Part shown: in pieces, positions 12,080 through 23,431 of the stretch | Layout of the letters: each line of letters begins with the position of its first letter | Position numbering within the stretch: the first letter of the stretch is position 1 | NCBI GenBank assembly: GCA_037044905.1 | Contig: JBAOKB010000144.1 | Span: 62,001 to 126,000 of the forward strand | DNA: 64,000 nt | Source of the DNA: Hortaea werneckii | Taxonomy: Eukaryota; Ascomycota; Dothideomycetes; Mycosphaerellales; Teratosphaeriaceae | Reading direction: 5' to 3' | Program-made: the position numbers and the translations under genes | The notes under the pieces: generated by a model | What the model was told of the DNA's origin: nothing | Databases searched by the model: none | The model's input: only the letters and a program-made list of their open reading frames with translations

Positions 12080-12922
12080 GGGTAGTAATATGGTGGATGC
12101 GCGGGTTGTTGTGATAGGGGTGGGTTCAGGGGCGTGTGGTGGGCGGTGTGGAGTGGGTTCTGCTGTCCGGATGTCCGTCGATGAAGAACGTTGACGCTTG
12201 TGGGGTCTCCAATTGGCAACTACGTGCGTCCCTTCAGCTTTAGGATCAGCACGAGTGCCGGATTGGAAGGGTTGGAGGGCTGAACATTGAGGTCAACGTC
12301 ATGAGCAGCTGTGGCAACTGCACACATGCGGCATAGACCACACCCACTCCCCCATTTTACGAGGCGGTCATGCCTTTTCAAGCACTCTCACAATCATGTT
12401 CATCCGACTTTCAAGAAGCTTCTAAGACCAGGAGAACAGAAGACACCCTCGGAAAACCACCTCATTCATTCTCCATTTAGATCACAAGGATCCAAAGACC
12501 GGAATCACCCTCTAGATCGTTCAAGATCTAGCGCCTCAGTCACGGCTATAGAAAGACCTGGCTTTCGAGCGTACAACCCATTCTCCAGCAACTGTTCCAC
12601 CGAGCATGATCGCACTCCCCAAGACTCACAGAAAGGAATGAAGGAGAAGGCACGACGATGTACAACCCATCCCAGCGTATATGGGTTCGACTACCCTTAG
12701 CACGGCGGAGCTGCCTTCACGAAAGCCGCGTTGTACGAGATAAGGAGCCACGCAGAGGCTGAAGAGCGATATTTACAAAGCGCAAAGTTAGATGCGAAGA
12801 GGCTTTCGATACATCCCGCGCATAATGATGACGACGAGGAGGAGAAGGGGGAATCGGAAGAGAGGAGGGGGGATGTACTATTTAGCTAGTAAAACGCTTA
12901 CACATTACACATTGAAAGGATT

Positions 12923-12969
<47 letters not shown>

Positions 12970-14187
12970 AATCGTTGCACATGGTGCGCTAGCTTCTCCC
13001 TTCTCGTCCTTCCCTTCTCCCGATTCGAGAGAGATTTCCGGCCGCTCGCTGTCCTGCCCGTCCAAGATCGCCCAAAACTTGTTGTACCAAGGCCGCTTGA
13101 TGAGTGACTTCTATATGGAGGAAGGCTTTGTTGTCATAGTTACAACAGTGTACTGCAGATCGTCATGTGCCTTTATTCTCAGTAAAGTTCTGATAGTAGT
13201 TATCTCGCCTTGTATAGGGCTCATAGCGTAACTTGCATGCGGCAGCTTGCAGTAGTAGTACATGGAAGGCGGTTTCTTAGGACGATGAGCCTACGTCATA
13301 AATCTTAGATGCGGTTTGATTCTGCACCAATAATCCCTCCCCTCCTTCGTTCTGCGATATCGAATCTTACGACATGTTATGATGCACTGTCCATTAGACC
13401 AGTATAATTTTGTAGGTTCTAGCCTGAGGGAGGGGGTTGCATGAACAGCTCTTTCGCGAAATTCCCCTTGTCCTCTGGCCTTCTAAGACAGGACGTCTGA
13501 TTCCATATCTCCCACTGTACATCTTTTGCTCACCTGACTCTACCGGAACCAAGATGAGATTCCCCGATGGAAGAAGGGTCATCTTCTCTATTGATCAGCA
13601 AATGTTCAATTCAGGGGCTGGACGACGTTGAAGCTATTTCGAAGCTAACGTGGAGTTTAAAGAATGCTAGAAAACACCATCCGGAGCTAGCCAGTCGTTT
13701 ACTATAGGAAACGGAGAAAGACTTCAAGGCCAAAAGTCCCCTCTCACGGACCTCCATCTCGTGCTTTCTGACCATTGAGAACATTTACAGCGTTCCGAAA
13801 AGGGAAGGCACCAGTCTCGGGTCGCCCCGCTTATCCCCTTTGCCCCTCATTATTCCGCATCATCATTTGAATCGTTCGTCAAAGGCTGATTGATGACAGA
13901 TCGCCACTGACAGCAGAGCAAATAGACATATGAGACTTCACATAACACTCACTAAGTGGAAGACTACGCTGCAATCGGCTTGGCCCTGTGATCAGTTGCA
14001 GTTGTAACTCGACATCGCGGAAAGCAAATCTTGAGCATGTATGTCATGAGACGGCAGATGCTTCCACAATGGCGTTGGTCAAACAATATATATATCTCGA
14101 CCTCGATCGACTGAGGACTGAGATCTCCCTCTTCGCCATCTCATCTTATCAACTGGCCGTCTTACACAACCTCTCCATATCAAGACA
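12080..14187. other. Long intergenic region with a poly-C tract
   Basis: About 2.1 kb with no supportable gene; the short open frames lack homology features, introns or good composition. The right end is the promoter of the secreted hydrolase starting at 14188. Confidence 0.45.
12924..12967 (+). repeat. Homopolymer tract, about 44 C
   Basis: An uninterrupted run of about 44 C on the plus strand (G on the minus strand). Length as assembled may be inexact, because such runs are hard to sequence. The G strand could form G-quadruplexes and the C strand an i-motif. Confidence 0.9.
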
Positions 14188-15456
14188 ATGTACACCACTA
14201 TCGCGGCCCTGGCCCTGACAGGCGTCCTCAGCGTCGAAGGCCTCACCATTCCATCGACCGCCGGCTTCAAGTTCCCAAGACTCACCCGATCCCGGGGCGG
14301 CCAGAGCCAATGCGTCTCCGGCACCGTCTCAGTACAAGCAAGCACAGCTTCCAACGTCCAAATCGACTACCCGCTCCCAGTGAACCAAACCCAGGTCACC
14401 GAGACTACCCTCGACTACATCACGCCGGGGGCGAACTTCCCGGCGTCGATCCTAGGGGACTCCCAGACAGTCGACGGGACCTATAACCTCGGAGCAACGC
14501 TCTGCATGCCCTCGGGCTCTAACGTGAAGGGGGTCCAGCTCCTAACCCACGGCGTCGGGTTCGACCGGTATTACTGGGACTTCACATCGGACTACAGCTA
14601 TGTGGACCGGGCGGCGCAGGCGGGGTATGCGACGTTCTTCTACGACCGGCTGGGGGTAGGGCAGAGCGAGAAGCCGGATGCGGTGGAGACTGTGCAGACG
14701 GGGCTTGAGATTGAGATTGCGCGGACGCTGGCCCAGTCGCTGCGGAAAGGGGAGTTTGCGAAGAAGTCGTTTGAGACCGTGGTGGGTGTGGGACATAGTT
14801 TCGGGAGTATCAGTAAGTCCCTTTTTCCCCCTACATGCGATCCGCTTTAAGGGACTTCGCTCCTTCTTTCGAACCCCCAGTCGCTAACACGCCAAACCCC
14901 CCCAGTCACCGAAGCCATCACGGCCTCCACGCCCTCAACCTTCGACGCAGCAATCCTAACCGGTTTCTCGGTCGACACAGCGGGGATCGCGCCCTTCATC
15001 TCCGGGCTGAACCTAGCCATCGCGCGAGAAAACTCCCCCTTCCGCTTCCCCTTCCTCTCAACCGGCTACCTAATCTCCTCGAACATCATCAGCCAACAAA
15101 CCGGCTTCTTCCGGGCCCCGGGCTTCTCGCCCGACATCCTCCGCCGTGCCGAAAGCACCAAACAGACCTTCACAGTCGGCGAACTCTTCACCCTCGCCCA
15201 AGCAATTAGGCCCGCGACGTCATACTCGAACCCCGTCGCCGTCGTAAACGGGGACGCGGATCTGCCGTTCTGCTTCGGGGATTGCGCGCGGGATGACAAG
15301 GCGCAGGCGGTGAGAGGGGCGCTGTACCCGGCGCTGCCGGAGAACAAGTTCGGGACGTATCTCGCCCCTCAAGCGGGTCATGGGTTGAACTTGCATTATT
15401 CGGCGGCCGGGGCCTTTGATTGGATTATGGAGTTTCTTTCGCAGCAGGGGTTGTAA
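14188..15456 (+). CDS. Secreted alpha/beta-hydrolase
   Basis: Exons 14188-14812 and 14906-15456 around a 93-nt intron (GTAAGT...CCCCCCCAG) give 391 codons. Residues 1-17 form a signal peptide (short basic-free start, hydrophobic ALALTGVLS core). The body is an alpha/beta-hydrolase: an oxyanion-loop region LLTHGVGFDRYYWDF, nucleophile elbow GHSFGS with Ser204, an acid in VVNGDADLPFC and a His in APQAGHGLNLHY. The elbow Ser lies just before the intron. Cys residues near the N-terminus and in FCFGDCARDD fit an extracellular disulphide-bearing enzyme. Substrate is not predictable; related secreted fungal hydrolases are esterase- or lipase-like. It stands alone between two long intergenic regions. 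Confidence 0.85.
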
Positions 15457-16627
15457 AGAGGGGGATTTGATTTTTTTTTTGTCACCGGCCCCCTTTTTTG
15501 GGATCTTTGCGGGGGAAGACCAGTGGTCTTAGAAGAGTGATTGAGGTTGAAGTCGAGATTTGGAAGGCTTGGTTGGTGTGGAGTCTGTCTCCAGTTGGTT
15601 TTCGCCGGTTGAAAACCAGGAGCTAGGGGGGGGAAAGATGACTAAGGAATAGTCATGCTATGTAGTAACGCCATGAAAACAGAATTCCAAAAACCGCGTG
15701 TTGCTAGAAAGATGGATACTTCTCCAATGAAAACCGAAGACTGGCCTCGCAGATGTTATCTTGCTCATGGCTGGGAGATGGAGCTCCAGTTAATCGTTAA
15801 TTCATGCCCGTACAAGAGGAACGACGGAGAGGCATTTGTTTCCCAGTTCCTCGATAGCCTCATCCTATGTGCATTTCGCCCTGGCAGAGGGACGCTTGCT
15901 CCACAAAAATGATTTCCAGCAATGATCCGGGAAACTTGAGGAAGACTGCGACAGCCACCATATGGCAATTCTGACCACGATGAGTGGCAAGGTCAGCGGT
16001 AAGTATAGCCGCCCCCATTGCCTTTTGCTCTCACCAAACGGTCCAGACACCGATGACAAGAAAAGTCCCCGGGCCAGAAGATTCATGGTCAAGGCCGCGA
16101 TGAATCTTGTGGAATCCTCGTCAGCCTTGCAATTTCTTGCTATGATGGTGCTAGCGGCGACATCTTGCCACGTCCAGCGAACATAGACCTAGATCGGTAG
16201 ACCAAGTGCTTTCCAAAAACCCAGCCAGCCTCGGTAAGAAAGACATAAAAGCACCATTCCGATCTCCTTCCCTAGCCCCGTAGCCGATGGTCCCCATCTC
16301 CTCCGTCACGATCCGAGAAGTTCAGCAAGAATACTAGACCACATCTACAAAACACCCGACTTCGGTCCCCCACTTCATCCACCTCAGAGCCGCTCTACAA
16401 GACTGGTAAGCAAGACTCTCCACCGACGGAAAACAAATGCAGTCACAAGTCATTTCTGCGCTGGGTTTTCCCAGGCCGGAGCAACAGGGGTAATGGCGAT
16501 GTGAGGCGGAAAAAATTGAGAGCGAAGAGTATTGCCCATTTTCAGAGAAAGAGTAGTCTCTTCACCGATGGGTCGTATACGTGATCAATAGTCGAGAGGG
16601 GGCGGTGATCCGAAGGGAGAGAGAGGA

Positions 16628-16678
16628 GGGGGGGGGGGGGGGGGGAATTTGGGGACGCAAAAACGAAGTCCGTCGTCT

Positions 16679-16717
<39 letters not shown>
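16628..16717. repeat. G18 ... C38 inverted homopolymer pair
   Basis: A run of 18 G (16628-16645) is followed after 34 bases by a run of about 38 C (16680-16717). On one strand these can pair into a long G:C hairpin with a 34-nt loop. Each run alone could form a G-quadruplex or i-motif. Confidence 0.85.
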
Positions 16718-17118
16718 TACTTCGAGAGCAGCAAATCGCAAAACAAATCCCTTTCTGTAACTTTCAAACACTCTTTCTCCAATTCTCTCATACCTGTGCT
16801 AATTCGACTTCTCTTGACTAAGCTTCCAACTCGCCGGCTTCTATTCCTGCGGGAGGTACTCCACCGAATCCCCCCTAAGCCTTTCCCACTCTAGAGGAAG
16901 AAGAAGGGGGGGGAAGCATAGCCTCCTACCATGCATTCGCCTTCCAATCACCCTCCCTATCGAACTCTATGCGCTGAGATAAGGACAGCCTAAGGGCTTA
17001 CCTCTCCTTTGCCTCTCCGCCTCCCGCCTCCTCTTCATTCATACTCTCATACTCTCATCTCTCCACTCAAAATCAACCAGAAAAGAAAAGAGAAAAAAAA
17101 AAAACATCGAAAAATGAA

Positions 17119-17139
17119 CCCCCCCCCCCCCCCCCCCCC
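17119..17139 (+). repeat. Homopolymer tract, about 21 C
   Basis: A third plus-strand C run, in the 3' flank of the MTR10-like gene, about 400 bp from the previous pair. Confidence 0.85.
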
Positions 17140-17195
17140 AAACCAACCAAACTCACTCCAACCCACTCCTCTCCCACCCAACCCCAAACGAAAAA

Positions 17196-20100
17196 TCAAC
17201 CCGAGAACCTAAACCTCCCGCCCTCCAACCTCCCCAACCCCTCACGCGGCGCCACATTCCTCCTCCTGTAACTATTAGTAAAATCCTGCAGTAAACCCCT
17301 AACCTTCCTCACCTCCCCACTCTCAACCCTCTGCGCAAGATTCCTCAAAAGCCTCTCCTTCTCCTGCTCGGCTACACTACCGGGCGGTAAAAGCTGGAGG
17401 GTATTGGCGATCCAGTGCGAAGTTTCCTGGGGCAGGAGTTGGAAGAGACTGAGTAAGACGCCCGAGGAGTCTGGGAAGCAGTCGGCGGGGAAGGAGAACA
17501 TCATGCCTGTTAGGCAGCGTTGGAGGAGGGACTCGCCGAGGGAAGAGGGGGACGAGGGGTCGGAGGAGGAGGAGGTGGTTGTGAGTTGGGAGAGGACGGA
17601 GTTTTGGAGTTCCGGGGGGTTGGGACGGGGTCGGTATTGGCCGTCTGGGTCGAAGGAGGAGGCCGGGGCGTCTGGGGAGCCGTAGGCGAGGAAGTCGCGG
17701 AGGAAGTGGAGGGTGGCGATGAGGGGTTCTTCTTTGAGGAGGGTGAGGGAGGTGGAGGCCGCGGAGAGGATTGGGGGGAGGAGCGGGGAAAGGAGGAGTT
17801 TGGAGGGGTGGTAGAGGATGACGTCGGTGGTGAGACGGAAGAAGTCTTCGATGACGTCCGGGAGTTCTTCGGGGAGGAGGTCGTTGAGGGCGCGGAGGAA
17901 GGTGGTGGCTTGTTGTTCGTAGAAGGTGTAGATGGCTTCGGTGGTGGATTGGCCGACGACTTGGATGACGTCCGGGCTGAATTCGCGGACGATGGAGTCG
18001 GTGGCCCAGAGGAAGCAGCCCTGTCTGCTGGCCGTGAAGCCGGCGGCGAGTTTGTCGGCGAGGAGCGGGAGTAGTGGTGCAGCGTGCACGCGATACGAGA
18101 GAACCATGTACCTCCAGCACCGACAGATGCGCTCAGCGATAGGGACGAAGTCGACAAATCGCTCACAGATGGCAGCCAAAATGGGGAAGATCTCTTGACA
18201 GTATGCCACCGCAGGATGACCACCTGGTGGTGGCTTAGCCGGGTCGACGTATGGCCTCACCTCCTGAATGAAGATAGTGACCAAGTTCAAACGATCCGCA
18301 ATCGCCAGCTTCTGATCCTTCTCCGTCGCTTGCTGTGCCATACCCATCAGTCGCTGCACAACGGGATCACAGCAGAGCTTCAACGCCTGCTGCAATCCCT
18401 CGACAGGCTGCTTCGCGAGGACGGAAGCCACACCCTCTGTAACCTCCTCCTGACTCGTCGGCGGTAAGCCATCAATCACACCCTCGTAAAACTGCTGCAG
18501 CTGCGGCATATAGTCCTTGAGAAGTTCGGCGCAGTCATTACAGAAGAATTTCAAGCTGAGCGCGGCCGCACGTACCACCTCCTTACTCGGATGCTGGAAA
18601 GCAGCCATGATGAAATTGAGCTGGTCTTGCAGCGTATCCGGGTGCTGAGCCGTCCACTCCGTATACCTTCCAAGGGCCATAACAGCCTGAAACCGCACCT
18701 TCTCCTGATCCGGGATCTGAACAATCAGCGGAATAAGACGCGGCAACATGATATTCTCATCCGAAGGGACCATGCGACCCATAGCACGCATCGAGAATAG
18801 CGGTGCTTCCAACTTCTGCCAATGCGGGACTTTTCCTTCCTGCGCTTGCGGACCATACTGCCCGACCCACTTCTCGACCAGGACGTAGGACTTCTGCAGA
18901 CACTCCGTCACGCCAATCACCTCACAGCAATCCTTCAGCACATCACCCATCTGATGTCTGAATTCACGGAATTTATCCTCGGCCTCCCTATCGCCCTCGA
19001 AGAGATCGGTTTCGCTCCCTCCCGCTTCGGGGGTCGGGTACTCGAGATGACCAATCATAATATCGACCAATTTGCTGTAGACATCGACGAACTGCAACCG
19101 TGCCTCCATGTATCGTTCCAGAGTGATGTACTGTTTGAGCTCATACCAGAAGTTGAACGTCTGGGAAAGCGCCTCACGCTCATGATCGCGAAGACAGCAT
19201 TCCAGTACACTCTCAACCAAGGCACGGAATTGCTGTGCCTCCCGTGCAATCAGAACGACCCATGCTTCGCCCGCCTCGGCAAAGACTCGCGTGATGCCCT
19301 TGAACGTCTCCCAGTCTTCTTCCTCCGCACAGGCTTTGATCCGCGGTTGCAGCTGAGCCAGCCGGGGATAGAGGGCTTTAATTGTCTCGATATTCTCATC
19401 CACGTCCCTCGTCTCCTTGAAAATCGCACAGAGCGTTTCCACGGCGGCATCGAAGGAGTCGTCTGACTGTAACGCGCCCATGACCACTTCCATCAGCGGA
19501 CTAGCGACGATATCTGCAAGTGGGACTTCGCGGATCCAACTCGTGATGCAGTCCATCAGAATGCCTTCCTTGGCAGCCTCGGGACTCGATTGGGCGTATT
19601 GAGTCAGCAGCTGCAGGACCTGCTCCGCATTTTCCTCCAACAGCTCGCGGGTGCGGTTGATCAGATCGTCTTCGGCGAGGTTGATCTTCCGGCCTTCGGT
19701 GACTTCTTCGGGAAGCACGTGTATGAACTCAAGGGCGCATTTGATCGAGGCTGGGTCGCTCCCGAGGGTGCGGATGACGGTGGGGAGGACATCTTTCCAC
19801 TCGAGGAACTGGATGGCGAGGTTGGCGAGACACACGGCCAGCTGGGTGCGGACGGGTTTGGGACCCTTGGCGTAGGTGGTGAGGAGGGCGAGGAGGGTAT
19901 CGCGGAGCTGGGGGAGGGAGTCGCGAGGCAGCTGGTGGAAATCGAAGACGATCTGCCGAGCCAAAGAAGGGGAATGGGTTAGTCGAGGGGACATATTCAG
20001 AAACATGTTAGCTGGTGCCTTACCATACCTTTCCCTTCAACGTCGTAGCGGCGAACAACTTGGCCTCATCGGAAGATTGCGGGGCGTGCAGGATGGCGAA

Positions 20101-20256
20101 GGTGGCAGACCAGGCCTCTTCGCTCTTCTGGAACTGTTCGAGGTATTGGTGGGCTTGGCCTTTCTGGGAACGGTCGGCGTTGGAGGACATGGTAGCCAGG
20201 GCGGAGAGGACGGGGGCAAAAGCCTGCTGCCCGTTCATGGTTGTGGCGGTGGCCAT
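17196..20256 (-). CDS. MTR10: Nuclear import receptor, MTR10 / transportin-3 family
   Basis: Exon 1 (20256-20029) and exon 2 (19952-17196) are joined in phase 0 across a 76-nt intron (GTATGG...CGGCAG), giving 994 codons. Exon 1 holds the N-terminal importin helix pair (FAPVLSALATMSSN, then ATTLKGK), continued in exon 2 by IVFDFHQLPRDSLPQLR. The rest is an all-helical HEAT-repeat solenoid; FRHQMGDVLKDCCEVIG and YELKQYITLERYMEARLQF are typical of the Mtr10/transportin-3/Kap13 group. Yeast Mtr10 imports SR-like RNA-binding proteins (Npl3) and acts in tRNA movement. Length matches the family (~970). The Met at 20256 is chosen because it begins the conserved N-terminus; the upstream in-frame Met (20463) would add a non-conserved extension. 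Confidence 0.93.
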
Positions 20257-20876
20257 GATGGGTATGATGTCCTTGCCAATCCGGATATCCTCTTCGCTAC
20301 TGTACTCTCCTTCGCTTGCTGCTGGGAATTCTTGTTTGTATACTCGATCACGTGTGGCGCATAACCCGTGCCGTGCGATCGATTCTTTCAAGGAGCGACT
20401 GGGACAGCAGGGTGGTAGCGGTGGTATTCGTAGTAAGAAGGCGGGGAATATTGAAAAAATCACAGGGTGTAAATAAAGAAGCCGACCCTTTAGAGGGACA
20501 CTACCTTAGTTACCAGGTGAGTACCTAATGTAACGACTGACTGGCGGGAGAAAAGATGACGGATGGCCCGCTGCCCCGCCGATCCGCCTCCCAATCCGGC
20601 AAGTGCATCCATTTCCCATTGACACCTCAGGCTGGACGACTCGTGAACTTTCACAAGCGCCCGCCGAACGATTCACGTGCAGATTGCCCGAACTGGACTG
20701 TACTGTGCCTGGACATTTGCGATCGCAGCACCTCCATCTTCCACCCACCTCGGCGGCGCGCATATCCCATTCGACGCCGACACCACTCCGCCTCTCCCCC
20801 TCCCGCCTCAGATCCCGCGACACCGCCCACGACTCACGCGTGCCCGACCCCAAACTTTCCACCCAACCCACTCACT
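20257..20876. promoter_or_regulatory. Bidirectional promoter region, MTR10-like / SmE
   Basis: 620 bp separate the divergent starts of the importin gene (minus) and the SmE gene (plus), so both promoters lie here. The part next to SmE is pyrimidine-rich, as in many fungal housekeeping promoters. Confidence 0.5.
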
Positions 20877-21345
20877 ATGTCCGGACGCGCAGGCGGCGGC
20901 GGCGGAGGCCGCAAAGTGCTCCTCCCCCCAATCAACTTCATCTTCAAGCTGCTACAACAACACAGCACGGTGCAGATCTGGCTGTACGAGCAGCTGGGGA
21001 TCCGGATCGAGGGCAAGATCCGGGGGTTCGACGAGTTTATGAACCTGGTGATCGACGATGCGGTCGAGGTGAAGCAGCCGACGAAGGCGGAGCCGGAGTC
21101 CGTGGATGCGAGGAGGGAGTTGGGTATGTCTTGCAATTTTTTCTTTTCTAATTATATTTTTTTTTTGGTTGATTTCGGTTTGGTTTGGGTGGTGGAGATT
21201 TGGGGAGGAGATCTTGCTTTCTTTTGCTGCGGAGACTGGAAGAAGGGTGTTAGGCTGGGATGAGAATGATTAGGCTGACATTTGTGATACAGGACAAATC
21301 TTACTCAAGGGCGACAATGTGTGCTTGATCCAGAGCTTGAGCTAG
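20877..21345 (+). CDS. SME1: Small nuclear ribonucleoprotein SmE
   Basis: Exons 20877-21123 and 21293-21345, with a 169-nt intron (GTATGT...ATACAG), encode 99 residues. After a Gly-rich start come the Sm1 motif (KVLLPPINFIFKLLQQ, VQIWLYEQLGIRIEGKIRGF, DEFMNLVIDDAVEV) and, across the intron, Sm2 (GQILLKGDNVCLIQSLS). SmE is one of seven Sm proteins in the ring around U1, U2, U4 and U5 snRNAs. The last exon carries only 17 codons, so the gene is easily truncated by automatic calling. Length is normal for the family (~92). Confidence 0.95.
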
Positions 21346-21745
21346 AAGGTTTGGATTCTTCCTGAAGGCTGATCGCAATGAGGAAATGAATGTCAAAGGA
21401 TGAATATCGGACACGCTACGCCAAGGATCGTGGAAGAACAGAGAGACGTCGGAGCCGCTCCGAGAAAGCGAATACAAGTGCAGAGTCAGTGGAAGAGCTG
21501 CCGGGCTCAGAGGTTGCGCATATCAGCTCAGATAAGGATCGGAGAGAGCGAAAGCGGTCATCACTTTATTGTTATACCCGATCATGATAGTCAAAAGTTC
21601 CCTTTAAGGCTCACATCAATCATGCCACGGCAAAGTTTGTAAGCTGTGTCCGGAGCGAATGTAAGAAAAAAGGAAATTAAAAAAAAAAAAAAGAAATACC
21701 ACCGTCACACAAAACCCTCAACCAGTCTTTTCTCACCCCCACCCC
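21346..21745. other. Convergent 3' spacer
   Basis: 400 bp between the SmE stop and the stop of the minus-strand MTHFS gene. It holds an A tract at about 21677-21691 and no gene that I can support. Confidence 0.4.
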
Positions 21746-22909
21746 TCATGTCCCTCCATCAGCATTAAGCAACCTCCCATCCCCCGTCGCCACAGCATCA
21801 ACCCGCCAATCCCACTCCTCCATCAAAATCCGTCCGGGCTCAAGAACCTGCTCCGCCAAACACAACCCAACCAGAAAAGGCTTCTTACACCGTCCCTCCG
21901 TGACCAACCGCGTAAGAAACCCATCGTAGAACCCCGCCCCATGACCCATCCTCGCCATCTCCCGATCGAAAGCCACACCGGGGACGACGATGAGATCCAG
22001 TCCCGGCCCATCCACCATAGCATTCTCCCCTTCTGCTCCTTCTGCTGCCCTTCCCACCTCCCACTCGAACCCCTCCCGCCTGTCGGACGGAGAAGGAGAA
22101 GGCCGCCCCTCCGGCCCAACCCCACCCCTCGCATTCTCCCTCCCCGCGAGCGACGCAGGGCTCAAACTCGGGATCCCCCAGGAATCCCTCTCCAAGCCTT
22201 CAAACTCCTGAAGGGAATGGAGCCTCAACATCTCCATCCTCATCCTTCTCCTCTTCCTCTTAGACTTCCCCGCACCCCGCTCCCCAGCACCACCGACATC
22301 CTTGCCTGTGGCGTCCGCACTCGCAACCCGATTTCCACCATGCTTCCCCCCGCCAAGACCGCTCCCATCCCCACCCTCCAGCGGAAGAATCTCCTCCCTG
22401 CACAGCACAGGCACAAAAACAACCTTCCCCTCCCCCAAAGCCGCACGGACTAACGCCTCCGTCCGCGCTTCCCCGCCGGGCATAGAGAGGTAGACCGACA
22501 CGCGCCTCGCTTGCTTCCAGGCTGGGAGGCGTTGGAGGATTGTCTCTTGGGCGCGGTGGGATTGGGATGCGATGGATTCGGGGGGGAGGGAGGGGAGGAG
22601 GGAGTGCTTGAGGTGGGTGCGGAGGGAGGATTTGGGTTGGGGTTGGGGTTGGTTGGGGGAGGGGGACGACGAGGAAGGGGACATGGTGGTGATGGGTTTG
22701 AAGGGAGGAGTTGGAGGAGCCGGACTGGGATGCAGGGGGGATGAGGATAGGTTGAAGGGGGAAGTTGAGGGGTAAAGTCTTCGGGATGTTGGAGTTTGGA
22801 GTGTCGACGAGAACGATGACGAGCTCCGAGCGGGCGGGGGAGATCGAAGGGCTGGTTGCCGGAGGAGTCTGGTCCTTGGGAGGAGGGGAGAGGGGGGTTT
22901 CAATGGCAT
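21746..22909 (-). CDS. 5-formyltetrahydrofolate cyclo-ligase (MTHFS)
   Basis: Single frame of 387 codons. Family motifs are in order: the N-terminal helix with SLRTHLKHSLLPSLP, QRLPAWKQARRVSVYLSMPG, GKVVFVPVL, the LDLIVVPGVAFDREMARMG segment and GHGAGFYDGFL, the nucleotide/folate loop. The enzyme converts 5-formyl-THF to 5,10-methenyl-THF using ATP. Two oddities: residues 1-75 are Ser/Pro/Arg-rich and may be a mitochondrial presequence (Met76 is an alternative cytosolic start), and about 100 residues of Gly/Lys/Arg-rich low complexity are inserted in the middle (residues ~180-290), making it longer than the usual ~200-250. The yeast counterpart is FAU1. Confidence 0.88.
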   Translation of the reverse strand: MPLKPPSPLLPRTRLLRQPALRSPPPARSSSSFSSTLQTPTSRRLYPSTSPFNLSSSPLHPSPAPPTPPFKPITTMSPSSSSPSPNQPQPQPKSSLRTHLKHSLLPSLPPESIASQSHRAQETILQRLPAWKQARRVSVYLSMPGGEARTEALVRAALGEGKVVFVPVLCREEILPLEGGDGSGLGGGKHGGNRVASADATGKDVGGAGERGAGKSKRKRRRMRMEMLRLHSLQEFEGLERDSWGIPSLSPASLAGRENARGGVGPEGRPSPSPSDRREGFEWEVGRAAEGAEGENAMVDGPGLDLIVVPGVAFDREMARMGHGAGFYDGFLTRLVTEGRCKKPFLVGLCLAEQVLEPGRILMEEWDWRVDAVATGDGRLLNADGGT

Positions 22910-23431
22910 TTAGGTTGAAGTGTTTAGGACATTTTCGGTTACTAGTCTTGTTTTTCCCTTTCTTGATTTGTTTTTCGCCACCGTGATGTTACGGAGGAAT
23001 CGGCTCGGTCACACTGTACGAGTAAATGGGACCCAGGAAATCCGCTGTAGGTGCGGGTGTTGGACGTCGTTAATACTTGCAAATAAGTAACAAGAACAAG
23101 CGTTGGTTGAAACGTTGGAGATGGCGTAATACCATTGATCAATGTGTACAGTACAGTAGTCAGGAGGCTATTTCCGGATGGGCCGCTTCTCCAGACCCGC
23201 CAACCACAGGCCAACGGGGTTCGCTTCAGTGTCTCGGCAGGGACGACGCGCGCCATCGCATCTCATCAATCTCATCTCATTACACTACCCCCCTCTCCAC
23301 TCCTCCCTCATTTCTAGCTACTACCCACTCTGCACACAACCCAATTACTCCTTGACACAGACTCACGTTCCTGTCACCGCCACCACCCACACCACCGCCG
23401 CCACCTCCGTGTGCGCCCCCCGACACCCACC
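22910..23431. promoter_or_regulatory. Bidirectional promoter region, MTHFS / ROT1
   Basis: 522 bp between divergent starts. The ROT1 side ends in a CA/CCACC-rich leader. No specific sites assigned. Confidence 0.45.

Larger units (their letters stand above)
15457..17195. other. Long intergenic region with G and C homopolymer tracts
   Basis: About 1.7 kb between the hydrolase stop and the MTR10-like stop. No convincing gene. Its distinctive content is three G or C homopolymer runs, listed separately. Confidence 0.45.

Noticed and set aside
12311..12700. 130-codon open frame between the CUZ1-like gene and the poly-C tract
   Set aside because: No domain, no start context or intron logic, and it lies in an intergenic region full of chance frames.
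15655..15912. 86-codon open frame after the hydrolase
   Set aside because: Composition and lack of homology features suggest chance; no splice partners found.
19590..19982. Long antisense frames over the importin gene
   Set aside because: Low-complexity mirror of a GC-rich coding strand; the minus-strand importin reading explains the sequence.
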